Shown here piece by piece: positions 1-8,669 of a stretch of 45,506 nt of DNA (positions are counted from its first letter, which is position 1; every line of letters starts with the position of its first letter). Below the pieces are notes generated by a model that searched no databases, was not told where the DNA came from, and saw only the letters and a program-made list of their open reading frames with translations. The position numbers and the translations under genes were made by a program. The DNA lies in assembly GCA_012799135.1 (NCBI GenBank), contig JAAZLW010000015.1:1-45506 (forward strand), given 5' to 3'. The DNA comes from Bacillota bacterium (GTDB lineage: Bacteria > Bacillota > Limnochordia > DTU087).

Positions 1-27
1 TAAGATCAGAACCTGCAGATAAAGAAT

Positions 28-111
28 GGGCAGACAACGACCTCATTTTACATAGTCGTGTCTGCCCGAGATGCTCGCTCATTCGATGGTAAGCCCTAGA
101 CGCACTAGGGC
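28..111. other. Two strong inverted repeats (possible structured RNA or terminator region)
   Basis: GGGCAGACAACGAC (28-41) pairs with GTCGTGTCTGCCC (55-67) with one bulge; GCCCTAG (93-99) pairs perfectly with CTAGGGC (105-111). Confidence 0.5.
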
Positions 112-175
112 CTCGCCCATTCTGGCTGCAACCTATCAAAGTGTCGGCGAAACCCGCTTATTTTTCTATGTCTGA

Positions 176-1054
176 CTATGCCCACCTAACCCCCGAGAAC
201 TTGCGAAAAGCCTCCATGCTGACCTTGATGGACTCGATTTCACCTAGCTGGGAATGATCCTGTTCCAGGATAATGTACTCAAGATTGGGTGCCACCTTCG
301 CTGCATCGATGATTTCCTGGATAGGCAAAGTACCTGTTCCAATCTCGGTAAAACACAAGGGCTCCAAAGTGGAGACAAAAACATCCATAGAGATATCTTG
401 CTTGGGATCGATCAGGCCATCATACATTACCTTGGGTTGTGGAGCGCTTTTGGGGAAATCCTTCTGGTGAAGTAGCAGAAGGCGATCTTTGTACTTCTGG
501 ATCAGCTCCAGCGGGTTTTGGCCTCCCCGAATCATCCAATAAGTATCCATCTCCAAAAACACTAGCTCCGGGTCGGTATTCTCCATGATGATATCATAGA
601 CTGTTCTATCCCCGAAGGTTTGGAACTCTTGATAATGATTATGGTAATAATAGCGCATACCACGTGCCTGACACATCTCGCCGATCTTGTTAAAGAGTTC
701 ACATCGTCGCAATACGAAATCAATGTCACCATAAGGGAAGAACTCAATATCTGTGCCTATCTGAGGACTACCGATAGCCTGATGATAATCTAGGATTGGA
801 TCTAGTAACTCCGGTTTGAGAGGATTGACATGACAACCCACGATCGACATGCCCAATCGGTCTAGCGCATCCTTCATTTTGCTTGCAGGGACACCGAATC
901 CAATACCAGAATCCTCGGCAGCATTATGGTTAGCTGCTTCAATATACTTATACCCAGCCTCTGCAACCTGGTCGAGAGTGCCATAGGGATCGGCCTGTAA
1001 TGATTGCCTGACCGAATATAGCTGTAAACCTACCCTTAGTGCCACGAGAACCAC
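176..1054 (-). CDS. Sugar phosphate isomerase/epimerase (AP-endonuclease-2-like TIM barrel)
   Basis: 292-aa ORF; GLQLYSVRQSL, YYYHNHYQEF, LEMDTYW..GG and LLLLHQKD motifs typical of the family. Confidence 0.85.
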   Translation of the reverse strand: MVLVALRVGLQLYSVRQSLQADPYGTLDQVAEAGYKYIEAANHNAAEDSGIGFGVPASKMKDALDRLGMSIVGCHVNPLKPELLDPILDYHQAIGSPQIGTDIEFFPYGDIDFVLRRCELFNKIGEMCQARGMRYYYHNHYQEFQTFGDRTVYDIIMENTDPELVFLEMDTYWMIRGGQNPLELIQKYKDRLLLLHQKDFPKSAPQPKVMYDGLIDPKQDISMDVFVSTLEPLCFTEIGTGTLPIQEIIDAAKVAPNLEYIILEQDHSQLGEIESIKVSMEAFRKFSGVRWA

Positions 1055-1228
1055 CCTCCAGTCATATTTGGTGAACCCACTATCTACAGCGGACTAGACT
1101 TCTGAATGCAATTCAGCATCTCTACTTGGTGTTTTCTACCTACCTGAACCCTTTCCTCCCAGGCGCTCGCAGTCAGACAGCAACAAAAAAGTGCCACACC
1201 TGATATGATCAGACATGACACCTTCTAG

Positions 1229-1304
1229 TGGCGCCCCCGGCAGGAATCGAACCTGCGACTAACAGTTTAGGAAACTGCTGCTCTATCCCCTGAGCTACGG
1301 GGGC
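1229..1304 (-). tRNA. tRNA-Arg (anticodon CCT), 3' CCA encoded
   Basis: Reverse complement GCCCCCGTAGCTCAGGGGATAGAGCAGCAGTTTCCTAAACTGTTAGTCGCAGGTTCGATTCCTGCCGGGGGCGCCA folds as a cloverleaf: 7-bp acceptor stem, GGTTCGATTCC T arm, loop TTCCTAA. Confidence 0.97.
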
Positions 1305-1490
1305 GTATCTATGCTGTTCAATTCCTTCCCATGGGAATTGCAGTGTCTTTATTTTACCCTAACTCCAACCCACAGTCAACCAGGATCGGCACGTAAGGCA
1401 ACCACGTGTATGAAGTAACCCCCCGATTCCTGTCAAAGGCCATTGAATGAAAGAGTTCTATTCGCACCCCATCCCCGCTTCTACACAAAG

Positions 1491-1522
1491 TTATCCACAG
1501 GTTATCCACAGAATGTGGATAG
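1491..1522. promoter_or_regulatory. Cluster of three DnaA-box-like 9-mers
   Basis: TTATCCACA at 1491-1499 and 1502-1510 (11-bp spacing); inverted TGTGGATAG at 1514-1522 (CTATCCACA). Confidence 0.7.
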
Positions 1523-1634
1523 ATCAAACTTGTGTTTCGGGAACCCGCGTTTGTGGCGTGCCTTTGTTTCTATTTCGTTACAAAATCTTACTATGTCATC
1601 GTATTTGCATATGATGGAGAGAGAGGTGAGATCT

Positions 1635-2237
1635 GTGCCGCAGCAAGTACAAACCAGAGCCGCGGTATTCCTCGACCGCGACGGAACCATCATTGAAGAA
1701 GTGAACTATCTAAGGGACTCGGCTGAAGTGCGAATTATCCCTGCAGCTATAGAGGGCTTACTCATCCTGCAAGAGCATTTTCCATTGGTTATTATCACTA
1801 ATCAGGCAGGCATCGCCAGGGGTTATCTCGATGAAAACCAACTCGATCAGATCCACGGTCATCTAAGGGCACTACTGGCTCAATCAGGGATCTCCTTGGC
1901 GGGTATTTACTATTGTCCCCATCATCCCCAAGCCGGTTATCCTCCCTATCGACGGAACTGCCGGTGTCGGAAACCTAAACAGGGGATGCTGCTAGCGGCA
2001 GCCGCGGATCTGGCTTTGGATCTATCTGTTTCCTATACCATCGGTGACAAGCTATCAGATATTGCTGCTGGAAAGAGTGCAGGCACACATACCATACTTG
2101 TCCGCACCGGCTACGGGAAAGGACATGAGCATCAGATATCGCGAGAAGGCATCTTCCCGGATTATATATCAGATGATCTACTTGACGCAGCTGCTTGGAT
2201 CATGGAATCACAGGGAAGATTAACTAAGAGAAGGTAG
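1635..2237 (+). CDS. gmhB: D-glycero-D-manno-heptose-1,7-bisphosphate 7-phosphatase-type HAD hydrolase
   Basis: AAVFLDRDGTIIEE, IITNQAGIARGY, CRKPKQGML and TIGDKLSDIAAG motifs. The supplied ORF starts at 1443, but GTG at 1635 after GAGAGAGGTGAG fits better; the start is uncertain. Confidence 0.85.
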   Translation: MPQQVQTRAAVFLDRDGTIIEEVNYLRDSAEVRIIPAAIEGLLILQEHFPLVIITNQAGIARGYLDENQLDQIHGHLRALLAQSGISLAGIYYCPHHPQAGYPPYRRNCRCRKPKQGMLLAAAADLALDLSVSYTIGDKLSDIAAGKSAGTHTILVRTGYGKGHEHQISREGIFPDYISDDLLDAAAWIMESQGRLTKRR

Positions 2238-2263
2238 TGGCTAGTTAGCTGCTCTATTTCGTC

Positions 2264-3343
2264 CTATCGGATATTATACTCATCACGAAAGCGCTCTAGG
2301 CATCGGTCAACCATCACCTGTTGCTCCCCGAGTTCCCGGAACTTCAGGATAAACTTACGGGTAGACCAGCCATAGCTCTTACCCTCCCGCTTGATGTAAT
2401 ACCTCAAGAGCAAGTGGATGATCTTATGGGGATAAGCGAGCAAAGCATAGAGTACGGTAATCTCCTCCAAAGTCAAGGGATCTACTTCAGAGTAGCTGTC
2501 CAGTATGAGTTTGACTGCCGAGCAATCCCAGCGACGTTTCTTTAATACATCCCGAAGGAGCTTATATAGATCTGCCACCCGAACATCTCGCCGAACGAGA
2601 TCGAGATCGATTAGGCAATGCTCTCCACTGTCAGTAACCACGAAATTCCGCTCTGCCACATCACCATGGCAAAAGGAATGGGACTTCTGCACCTTTTCCA
2701 CTAGTTGATCATATTGAGAGGTAGACAGCACACACCATCCGTCCTGAGCTCGATCCAATATCCAGGGATAGTACTCGACAAAGGCGCGATCGAAATTGTC
2801 CAAGAAGGGCTTATGATCCAGTGCGTCCCGGAGCTCGACCACCTGACGTAAGCGAGAGCGAAACCGAGAGGGCCAGCGGTTTAGGCGGCTGCGCAGCTTA
2901 CCACCGGGAGGGGCCACAAAACCGACCGAAGCCCGATGGAAAAGAGCTAGAGTCACTGCAGCTCCGGTAATATCCTCGTTAGAGTTGGCGAAAGATGGCT
3001 TGCGCCCTACCAGCCAGTCAGTCAATATGTAGTTGCGGCCCGTTGCGGTTTGGCTGATCATCCTACCTTGCTTATTGCGATACGCTTTAGCAGTTCTGGC
3101 AAAACCTTGCTCCGCCAAGTGATCAAACACCCCTTCCAGAGCCAGCGCTCGCCTGGGCTTTTTGTCAATCTCTTTGAGGCAATACAGGCCTTCCAGAGCC
3201 TTTACCTGATAGACATCTTTGTAGGGGCTGACTGTTTGGGGCGATATGGCATAATTAGCCAAGACCCCCCATAGTTCTGCTCGATCTCTACCCACATAGT
3301 TCACCCTTCCCTTGATCCCCGCTATTTTTATCCTATGCTCCAC
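2264..3343 (-). CDS. CotS-family spore coat kinase-like protein (APH fold)
   Basis: SFCHGDVAERNFVV...CLIDLDLVRRD catalytic-loop and DxD-like motifs; CotS-type length and C-terminal YPHKIIHLLLRYY region. Confidence 0.82.
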   Translation of the reverse strand: MEHRIKIAGIKGRVNYVGRDRAELWGVLANYAISPQTVSPYKDVYQVKALEGLYCLKEIDKKPRRALALEGVFDHLAEQGFARTAKAYRNKQGRMISQTATGRNYILTDWLVGRKPSFANSNEDITGAAVTLALFHRASVGFVAPPGGKLRSRLNRWPSRFRSRLRQVVELRDALDHKPFLDNFDRAFVEYYPWILDRAQDGWCVLSTSQYDQLVEKVQKSHSFCHGDVAERNFVVTDSGEHCLIDLDLVRRDVRVADLYKLLRDVLKKRRWDCSAVKLILDSYSEVDPLTLEEITVLYALLAYPHKIIHLLLRYYIKREGKSYGWSTRKFILKFRELGEQQVMVDRCLERFRDEYNIR

Positions 3344-3493
3344 CCTAAGAATCCGTGTTCTAAAGGCTGAATCTCCAAAAACCAGAACAAACTCCTATTT
3401 CCCTTCAGGAGCTTCGCTCATAGGATTAACTATAGCTCTAATAACGGCAGCAAGTTTCTTTGCCACCGAACCTTGTGTAACGGAGGTGGAAAG

Positions 3494-3718
3494 ATGTCTG
3501 ATGAGAGTGCTCGTTTTGGTAAGCTAACCCCCCGGGAAAGGGAAGTTCTGCAGCTGATCGCCAAGGGCCTGGCGAATGAAGAAATTGCCAAGACCCTTTT
3601 CATCAGTAAGCACACTGTCAAGAACCACATAACCAGCATCTATCGCAAGATGGGTTCGCGCAACCGTACCAAGGTAGCCTTGTGGGCTATACGTTACGGA
3701 CTGATTAGCCTAGATTAG
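3494..3718 (+). CDS. GerE-like stand-alone LuxR-type HTH regulator
   Basis: LTPREREVLQLIAKGLANEEIAKTLFISKHTVKNHITSIYRKMG; about 74 aa from ATG 3494 with RBS GGAGGTG; no receiver domain. Confidence 0.88.
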   Translation: MSDESARFGKLTPREREVLQLIAKGLANEEIAKTLFISKHTVKNHITSIYRKMGSRNRTKVALWAIRYGLISLD

Positions 3719-3751
3719 GCGAGGAAAGTAGCCCAGCTATGGAACCCACCT

Positions 3752-3780
3752 CCCAATTCACTGTGAATTGGGTTTTTATT
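3752..3780 (+). terminator. Rho-independent terminator after the GerE-like gene
   Basis: CCCAATTCA-ctg-TGAATTGGG followed by TTTTTATTT. Confidence 0.9.
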
Positions 3781-3859
3781 TGGCAGTCGAAAAAAGGGGG
3801 GCAGCCCCTTTTTGAAATTACCCATCCATCAGTAGACTTGATAGGGTAGCACTGGGGCC

Positions 3860-3940
3860 GCCTCCCTCAAAAAGGGAGGGATGTGGGATGAGCCTTTGCA
3901 GCGGTACAACCCAGCTACGGGTTTTGCCAACCTGCAAAGC
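3860..3940. other. Nested inverted-repeat structure in a convergent intergenic gap
   Basis: CCTCCCT/AGGGAGG hairpin, then CTTTGCAG (3894-3901) pairing with CTGCAAAG (3932-3939) around an inner AACCC/GGGTT stem. Confidence 0.5.
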
Positions 3941-3973
3941 TAATATATGATTATGTGCCTTAGGAGCTGGCGG

Positions 3974-5413
3974 CTATGGGAGAGAACTCCTATTTTGCCG
4001 TAGGGAGATGAGTCCGTCCCCTACGGTCTGAATCCAGTGGTTCCCTTCCCTCAATATCTCCTCCAGTACATCCTTGGATCTTGCTTCAGCATAAATTCTG
4101 AGTAACGGTTCTGTCCCCGATACCCGAAACAAGATCCAACCATCTTCGCCCAGCTTTAGCTTCAGTCCGTCAAGAGTTTGGGCATCGCTCACAAGCCTCT
4201 GCCCTAGTCTCATAGGAGGCTCTAGCTTAGATAAAGTAAAGCTGGATCGCAATGGGAGATCCAGCCTCTGGTAGAAGCTTGGGCCAAATCGCTGTACCAT
4301 TTCCCCCAATAATGACCGGAGCGGCTTGCCCCTCTGGCAGATATACTCAACCAACATGAGCCCAGCCAGCACTCCATCTCGATCCAATAGATGCTGGGGA
4401 AAGCCGTATCCACCACTCTCTTCTCCGCCCAGAATCACCGATTCTCGTCGGCACAAAGCCGTAATGTGCTTAAAGCCGATCGGTGTTTCTCTTATGTCCA
4501 GTCCATAGCTCCGTGCGGCCTGATCGATGAGTGAGCTGGTAGAAAAGGTCCTAACCACAACCTCCCTCCCGCCCCGATTTTCCGCCATATGGGTCAGCAA
4601 GAGAAGGAAAACCTGATGGGGATTGACATATTCACCCATATGATTAACCACACCCAAGCGATCACCATCACCATCGATGGCCAACCCCAGATCCGCCCGA
4701 TGCCATCTTACCGCCTCCATAAGGGGCTCCAGGTTGGCAGCAATAGGCTCAGGATTCATACCTCCGAAATCAGCTCTGGCTTCATGCCTGAGCCTAATTA
4801 CTTTGATACCACATTCCTCCAGCAACCTATCCAGATAACCCTTGCCCGCGCCATGCATAGAGTCTACCACCACGGTCAAGCCCGCTTTGGCAAACACCGG
4901 CCAATTGAGCTGGTCTCGAATGGCCACTAAGTAAATGGCATCGAGATTGCCGGATAAGATTCCACGATGATTGCGATGATTGCTAGTGACGGACGGGGCC
5001 CGTGCGGGCAACCATGCCTCGATACCGTTAATTACGTCCTGGTCAACGGGGCCCCCGTCAGGGGCCTTAAGCTTCACCCCATTGTACTTTGGGGGGTTAT
5101 GACTGGCTGTAATCATAACCCCCAATCTCACGGGTAGACGAGCTGTGGCCAGAGAAACAACGGGCGTGATTACGGGTTTATCGGAAAGACAGACAGAGAT
5201 GCCATTAGCATGTAATAGTATGGCTAGTTCCCTGGCATATTGGTCAGACAGAAACCGAGTGTCATATCCAACAGTGACTGAGCTGGGCTGCCGGTTCGGG
5301 CCGATTGCCTGTAGATACCCAGCTATGGCTTGGCCTAGCCGCCGTATATTGGCAAAGGTAAAATCATCACCAATAATTCCCCGCCAGCCCTCAGTACCAA
5401 AACGAATCCCCAC
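3974..5413 (-). CDS. Phosphoglucomutase/phosphomannomutase
   Basis: MIRFGTEGWRG-type start, TASHNPPKYNG, DGDGDRLG, GGEESGGYG and RVSGTEPLLRIYAE motifs. Confidence 0.93.
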   Translation of the reverse strand: MGIRFGTEGWRGIIGDDFTFANIRRLGQAIAGYLQAIGPNRQPSSVTVGYDTRFLSDQYARELAILLHANGISVCLSDKPVITPVVSLATARLPVRLGVMITASHNPPKYNGVKLKAPDGGPVDQDVINGIEAWLPARAPSVTSNHRNHRGILSGNLDAIYLVAIRDQLNWPVFAKAGLTVVVDSMHGAGKGYLDRLLEECGIKVIRLRHEARADFGGMNPEPIAANLEPLMEAVRWHRADLGLAIDGDGDRLGVVNHMGEYVNPHQVFLLLLTHMAENRGGREVVVRTFSTSSLIDQAARSYGLDIRETPIGFKHITALCRRESVILGGEESGGYGFPQHLLDRDGVLAGLMLVEYICQRGKPLRSLLGEMVQRFGPSFYQRLDLPLRSSFTLSKLEPPMRLGQRLVSDAQTLDGLKLKLGEDGWILFRVSGTEPLLRIYAEARSKDVLEEILREGNHWIQTVGDGLISLRQNRSSLP

Positions 5414-5427
5414 CGCCTATGCCTCCA

Positions 5428-6516
5428 CTAGAGATACTCCTCCCATCCTGCCTGTCTCAAGCGCCTTAGCAGTGCTTTCACCTCTTGATCCCGATCTTTC
5501 TTGCAAACAAAGAGTACATCATCGGTATCGATGATTATCAGATCACTGACCCCGATCAAAGCTGCCAACTTCCCAGGAGTGGACACTAGGCAGTTTTTGG
5601 TGTCTATGCTCACTGCTCTACCCGAGAATGCGTTGCCCGCCGTATCCATGGCCGACACTTTAGCCAGCGAACTCCAACTCCCAATATCCTCCCAACCAAA
5701 ATTGCCCACCACCATATAGATCTTGGCGGCTTTCTCCAGTACAGCATAATCAAAAGAGATGCGCTCAAAGCCAGTATAGGCCTCCCGCACCACTTCCGCT
5801 TCCTCCGGCCGGCCTATGCTTGCTGTAATCCGCTCCAGCCCTGGCTTTAGCTTAGGATTATGCTCTTTCAATAGATCCACTATCATACCAGCTCGGCCCA
5901 CTACGATGCCACTATTCCACAAGTAGTCTCCCTGTCTAATATATCTCTCGGCTTTTTCGCTGCCTGGTTTTTCCCTAAACCGCTCTACCTTGTAGACGGG
6001 CTGACCATCTTCTACGTAGAGAGGCTTGCCTCGTTTGACATATCCATAGCAGGTTCTAGGTTCATTGGCGGTGATTCCAATCACCACCAAGCCTTCCACA
6101 GTCTCAGCCGCCTTCAAAGCTACTTTGAGCACTTTGTTGAATTCGATTTCATCTAAAATGACGTGATCAGCGGGTAAGAAAGCGAGCACCGCCTCTGCTG
6201 CAAAGGCCGCAATCCTCGCAGCCATTAGACCCATGGCCGGACCTGTATCCCTCACCGCTGGCTCTGTATAGACATTGTGGGCCAGGAGGGGAGTAATACT
6301 GCCGGTGATAGTATCTAGCAGATTCTCATTGGTTGTCACAAATACTCTATCCCATCCTACTAAGGCATTGGCTCGTTCCAGCGCCTTCTCCAAGAGAGTT
6401 TTGTTATCATGAACCATCAAATGCTTAGGGGCCTTTGTCCTCACCCGCGGCCACAACCGTGTACCATTACCCCCCGCCATAACTACGGCATACGCCATTG
6501 GCGCTTTCCTCCTCAC
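5428..6516 (-). CDS. Mannose-1-phosphate guanylyltransferase
   Basis: VVMAGGNGTRLWPRVRTKAPKHLM, ADHVI, FREKP and YLWNSGI motifs; start probably internal at MAYAVVMAGG. Confidence 0.9.
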   Translation of the reverse strand: MRRKAPMAYAVVMAGGNGTRLWPRVRTKAPKHLMVHDNKTLLEKALERANALVGWDRVFVTTNENLLDTITGSITPLLAHNVYTEPAVRDTGPAMGLMAARIAAFAAEAVLAFLPADHVILDEIEFNKVLKVALKAAETVEGLVVIGITANEPRTCYGYVKRGKPLYVEDGQPVYKVERFREKPGSEKAERYIRQGDYLWNSGIVVGRAGMIVDLLKEHNPKLKPGLERITASIGRPEEAEVVREAYTGFERISFDYAVLEKAAKIYMVVGNFGWEDIGSWSSLAKVSAMDTAGNAFSGRAVSIDTKNCLVSTPGKLAALIGVSDLIIIDTDDVLFVCKKDRDQEVKALLRRLRQAGWEEYL

Positions 6517-6603
6517 TCCGGTCCTGCATTCCTATCTACTGCTATAGTGTTGACCATCAAAACACACGTAAGGGCGGAATCTATCCCACATGGTCCTTCC
6601 ATC

Positions 6604-7644
6604 CTATGCAAATGCCTGGGCGAAAGTGTTAAGGAAGCGTAGTCTGAGATTGGGGGATTCCAATTTTCGGTTATAGCGGGCTAAGAAGTGCTCCTCAGGC
6701 CAGGGCTGTTTCTCTTCATAATACTGAAGCCCTATCTGCCAATACTCATGAGGAAACTGCAGAAAGGCCTCCAGTACGGGGTACGCCCGGTAATCCAGGG
6801 GAATAACTGAGCTATAGGCATCAAGAATGAGATAAGCCCGCTCCCATTTCCAACCGACCAGCACAAGATTGCGCAAGAGCAAGTCAGCCAGATCGTGTAA
6901 TCCCAAATCCACCAGACTATAATCGAAATCGAGAAACTTAGGACCGACATCATCCATCAAAATGTTATGGTAGGCCAGATCTCGGTGGCAAAAAGCCCGG
7001 AGTGACAGATTCCGGCAAAGCTCAGCATAGTCGGAATCAGAGAGCTTTTCTAAGCCTCTTACAGCTTGTCGATAATAGCGGTCGAAATCCCGCAGATAGA
7101 GACGATCAAAGGAGCGGGGTACGGACCGTCTCCGGGCGTGACGGGCAAAGGCCTTGAGTTGATCCAGCCGGCGAGAAAAATGCAATGGCCAAAAACCTAA
7201 GAGCCAGCGGGTGTCTGGCACCGGGTCGAACCTGATACCTTGAGAAGCACCATGGAGGCGACCTAATGCCTTGGCCACCGCTAGAGCATCACTGACATTA
7301 AGATAATCGCAATGTCGACCCTTTACCCAGTCCATGAGCAAGTAATGGGAATCTTCCCAGCGGAAGAACCGGGAGCCATCATCGGTGGTAAGCGGTACCA
7401 CCACTGATTTGAACCCCTGTTTATCTAGATCGGCTAGAGAATGAGTGATGTACTCTAGCTCAAACTGAGAGAGACCTGATTCTTTCAGTGCTTTTCGGCC
7501 CAAAGACGTGTCTAGAACATAGATGGGCCCATCTTGGGCAAATCGCCTGACATCCAGGTCATATCGGTCTTCTACCTCTTGGAGAAGCTCTTGGGCTGCC
7601 TTGGCATCCTGCCATTTGCCTTGGGTATCTACGGAAAACAGCAT
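6604..7644 (-). CDS. CotS-family spore coat kinase-like protein
   Basis: AFCHRDLAYHNILM...KFLDFDYSLVDLGLHDLADLL and FPHEYWQIGLQYYEEKQ. Confidence 0.87.
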   Translation of the reverse strand: MLFSVDTQGKWQDAKAAQELLQEVEDRYDLDVRRFAQDGPIYVLDTSLGRKALKESGLSQFELEYITHSLADLDKQGFKSVVVPLTTDDGSRFFRWEDSHYLLMDWVKGRHCDYLNVSDALAVAKALGRLHGASQGIRFDPVPDTRWLLGFWPLHFSRRLDQLKAFARHARRRSVPRSFDRLYLRDFDRYYRQAVRGLEKLSDSDYAELCRNLSLRAFCHRDLAYHNILMDDVGPKFLDFDYSLVDLGLHDLADLLLRNLVLVGWKWERAYLILDAYSSVIPLDYRAYPVLEAFLQFPHEYWQIGLQYYEEKQPWPEEHFLARYNRKLESPNLRLRFLNTFAQAFA

Positions 7645-7646
7645 TG

Positions 7647-8642
7647 CTAACTCTTCACCCTCTCTAGGTTTATCAGAAACGCTTCCTTAGCACCGCTGGC
7701 TGCCACCCATTGCTTTAGACCAAGCCGGCGAGGGCGCCCCCGTTCGTAAGCGAAGCGACCTAATTGCCAATACTCCATGGGAAACTGTAAGAATGCCCTG
7801 ATCAACTGGATTTCTGCTTCCTGGAGAGGAAACCACTTTTTGTACCCCACTAGCAAAGCCTTGGCCCTATCTATCTGCCATTCAGAAAAGTACCGTAATA
7901 GCTTAGCTAGATCATCAACCCTTTCCGCATGAGCCGCGTTATCAAAGTCGATTAACGCTAAATCCCCTTTCCACCGCTTTACGATATTACCCGGTATGCA
8001 ATCTCGGTGGCAGACAGAATGTGCCTGCCGGTCTTGGTTGACAATTTCCTGATAGCAAGTGCGACTTTCTAGCTTTTTTAGAGCTTTTTGGGCGTCTTCA
8101 AGAAAGGCAGGGGCCTTCTTAGTATAAACACGGTCAAAGGCTGCGGCCCCTTCCCTGGCCAATCCCGCGAACCTTACGAGATCACTGTATCGAGCGGTAA
8201 GCTTGCCAGGCCATGCTCCCCATTGGATCCTGGCTGGATGAACAGCTTCGGCGGCAGTGAAACCTTGACTATTATAGTGCAGCCTACCCAAGAGGTTCCC
8301 AACCTGCTCTAGTGTCTCTTTGTCCAGCTCAAAGTCTGTTATTCCTTCCTGCCAAGTAGCCAAGTAATAGAATCGGCCGCCTCGCGTTAGTCCTAACCGG
8401 CCTTGTGTAGTCAGTTGGATCATCTCCGGATGAGGAAGTCCTTTTTGAGCCAGGTATTGAACTAATCTGAAGACAAATGGGAACTCCGAAGCTGGATAGG
8501 CAAAACACTTCAATCGAAAAAGGCCGTGATCTGTCTCTACTTTCAGGCATGAAGATGCCTCCTCCCAGGAGTATAAACTAAGCCCGTACTCGGCCAGCAT
8601 TGCGGCTAGTGGCAATTTGGTCCATTGGGGACGCCTCGCCAT
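7647..8642 (-). CDS. CotS-family spore coat kinase-like protein
   Basis: SVCHRDCIPGNIV...LALIDFDNAAHAERVDDLAKLLRYF and FPMEYWQLGRFAYERGRP. Confidence 0.87.
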   Translation of the reverse strand: MARRPQWTKLPLAAMLAEYGLSLYSWEEASSCLKVETDHGLFRLKCFAYPASEFPFVFRLVQYLAQKGLPHPEMIQLTTQGRLGLTRGGRFYYLATWQEGITDFELDKETLEQVGNLLGRLHYNSQGFTAAEAVHPARIQWGAWPGKLTARYSDLVRFAGLAREGAAAFDRVYTKKAPAFLEDAQKALKKLESRTCYQEIVNQDRQAHSVCHRDCIPGNIVKRWKGDLALIDFDNAAHAERVDDLAKLLRYFSEWQIDRAKALLVGYKKWFPLQEAEIQLIRAFLQFPMEYWQLGRFAYERGRPRRLGLKQWVAASGAKEAFLINLERVKS

Positions 8643-8669
8643 AGAGCCTCCAACCTCATTTCACTTTGC

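Noticed and set aside
1443-1634. N-terminal extension of the gmhB ORF
   Set aside because: HAD homology begins near residue 70; the extension covers the DnaA boxes and a better RBS/GTG lies at 1635.
1443-1634. Chromosomal oriC
   Set aside because: Three DnaA boxes are present, but there is no dnaA, dnaN, rpmH or gyrase gene and no clear AT-rich unwinding element in the window.
3421-3494. SigmaK promoter of the GerE-like gene
   Set aside because: CATAGGATTA resembles a -10, but no AC element at suitable spacing was found.
3860-3945. c-di-GMP (GEMM-I) riboswitch on the minus strand
   Set aside because: GGCAAAACCC and GCAAAGGC fragments resemble it superficially, but spacing and the GGACGCAAAGCC core do not match, and no gene start lies downstream on that strand nearby.
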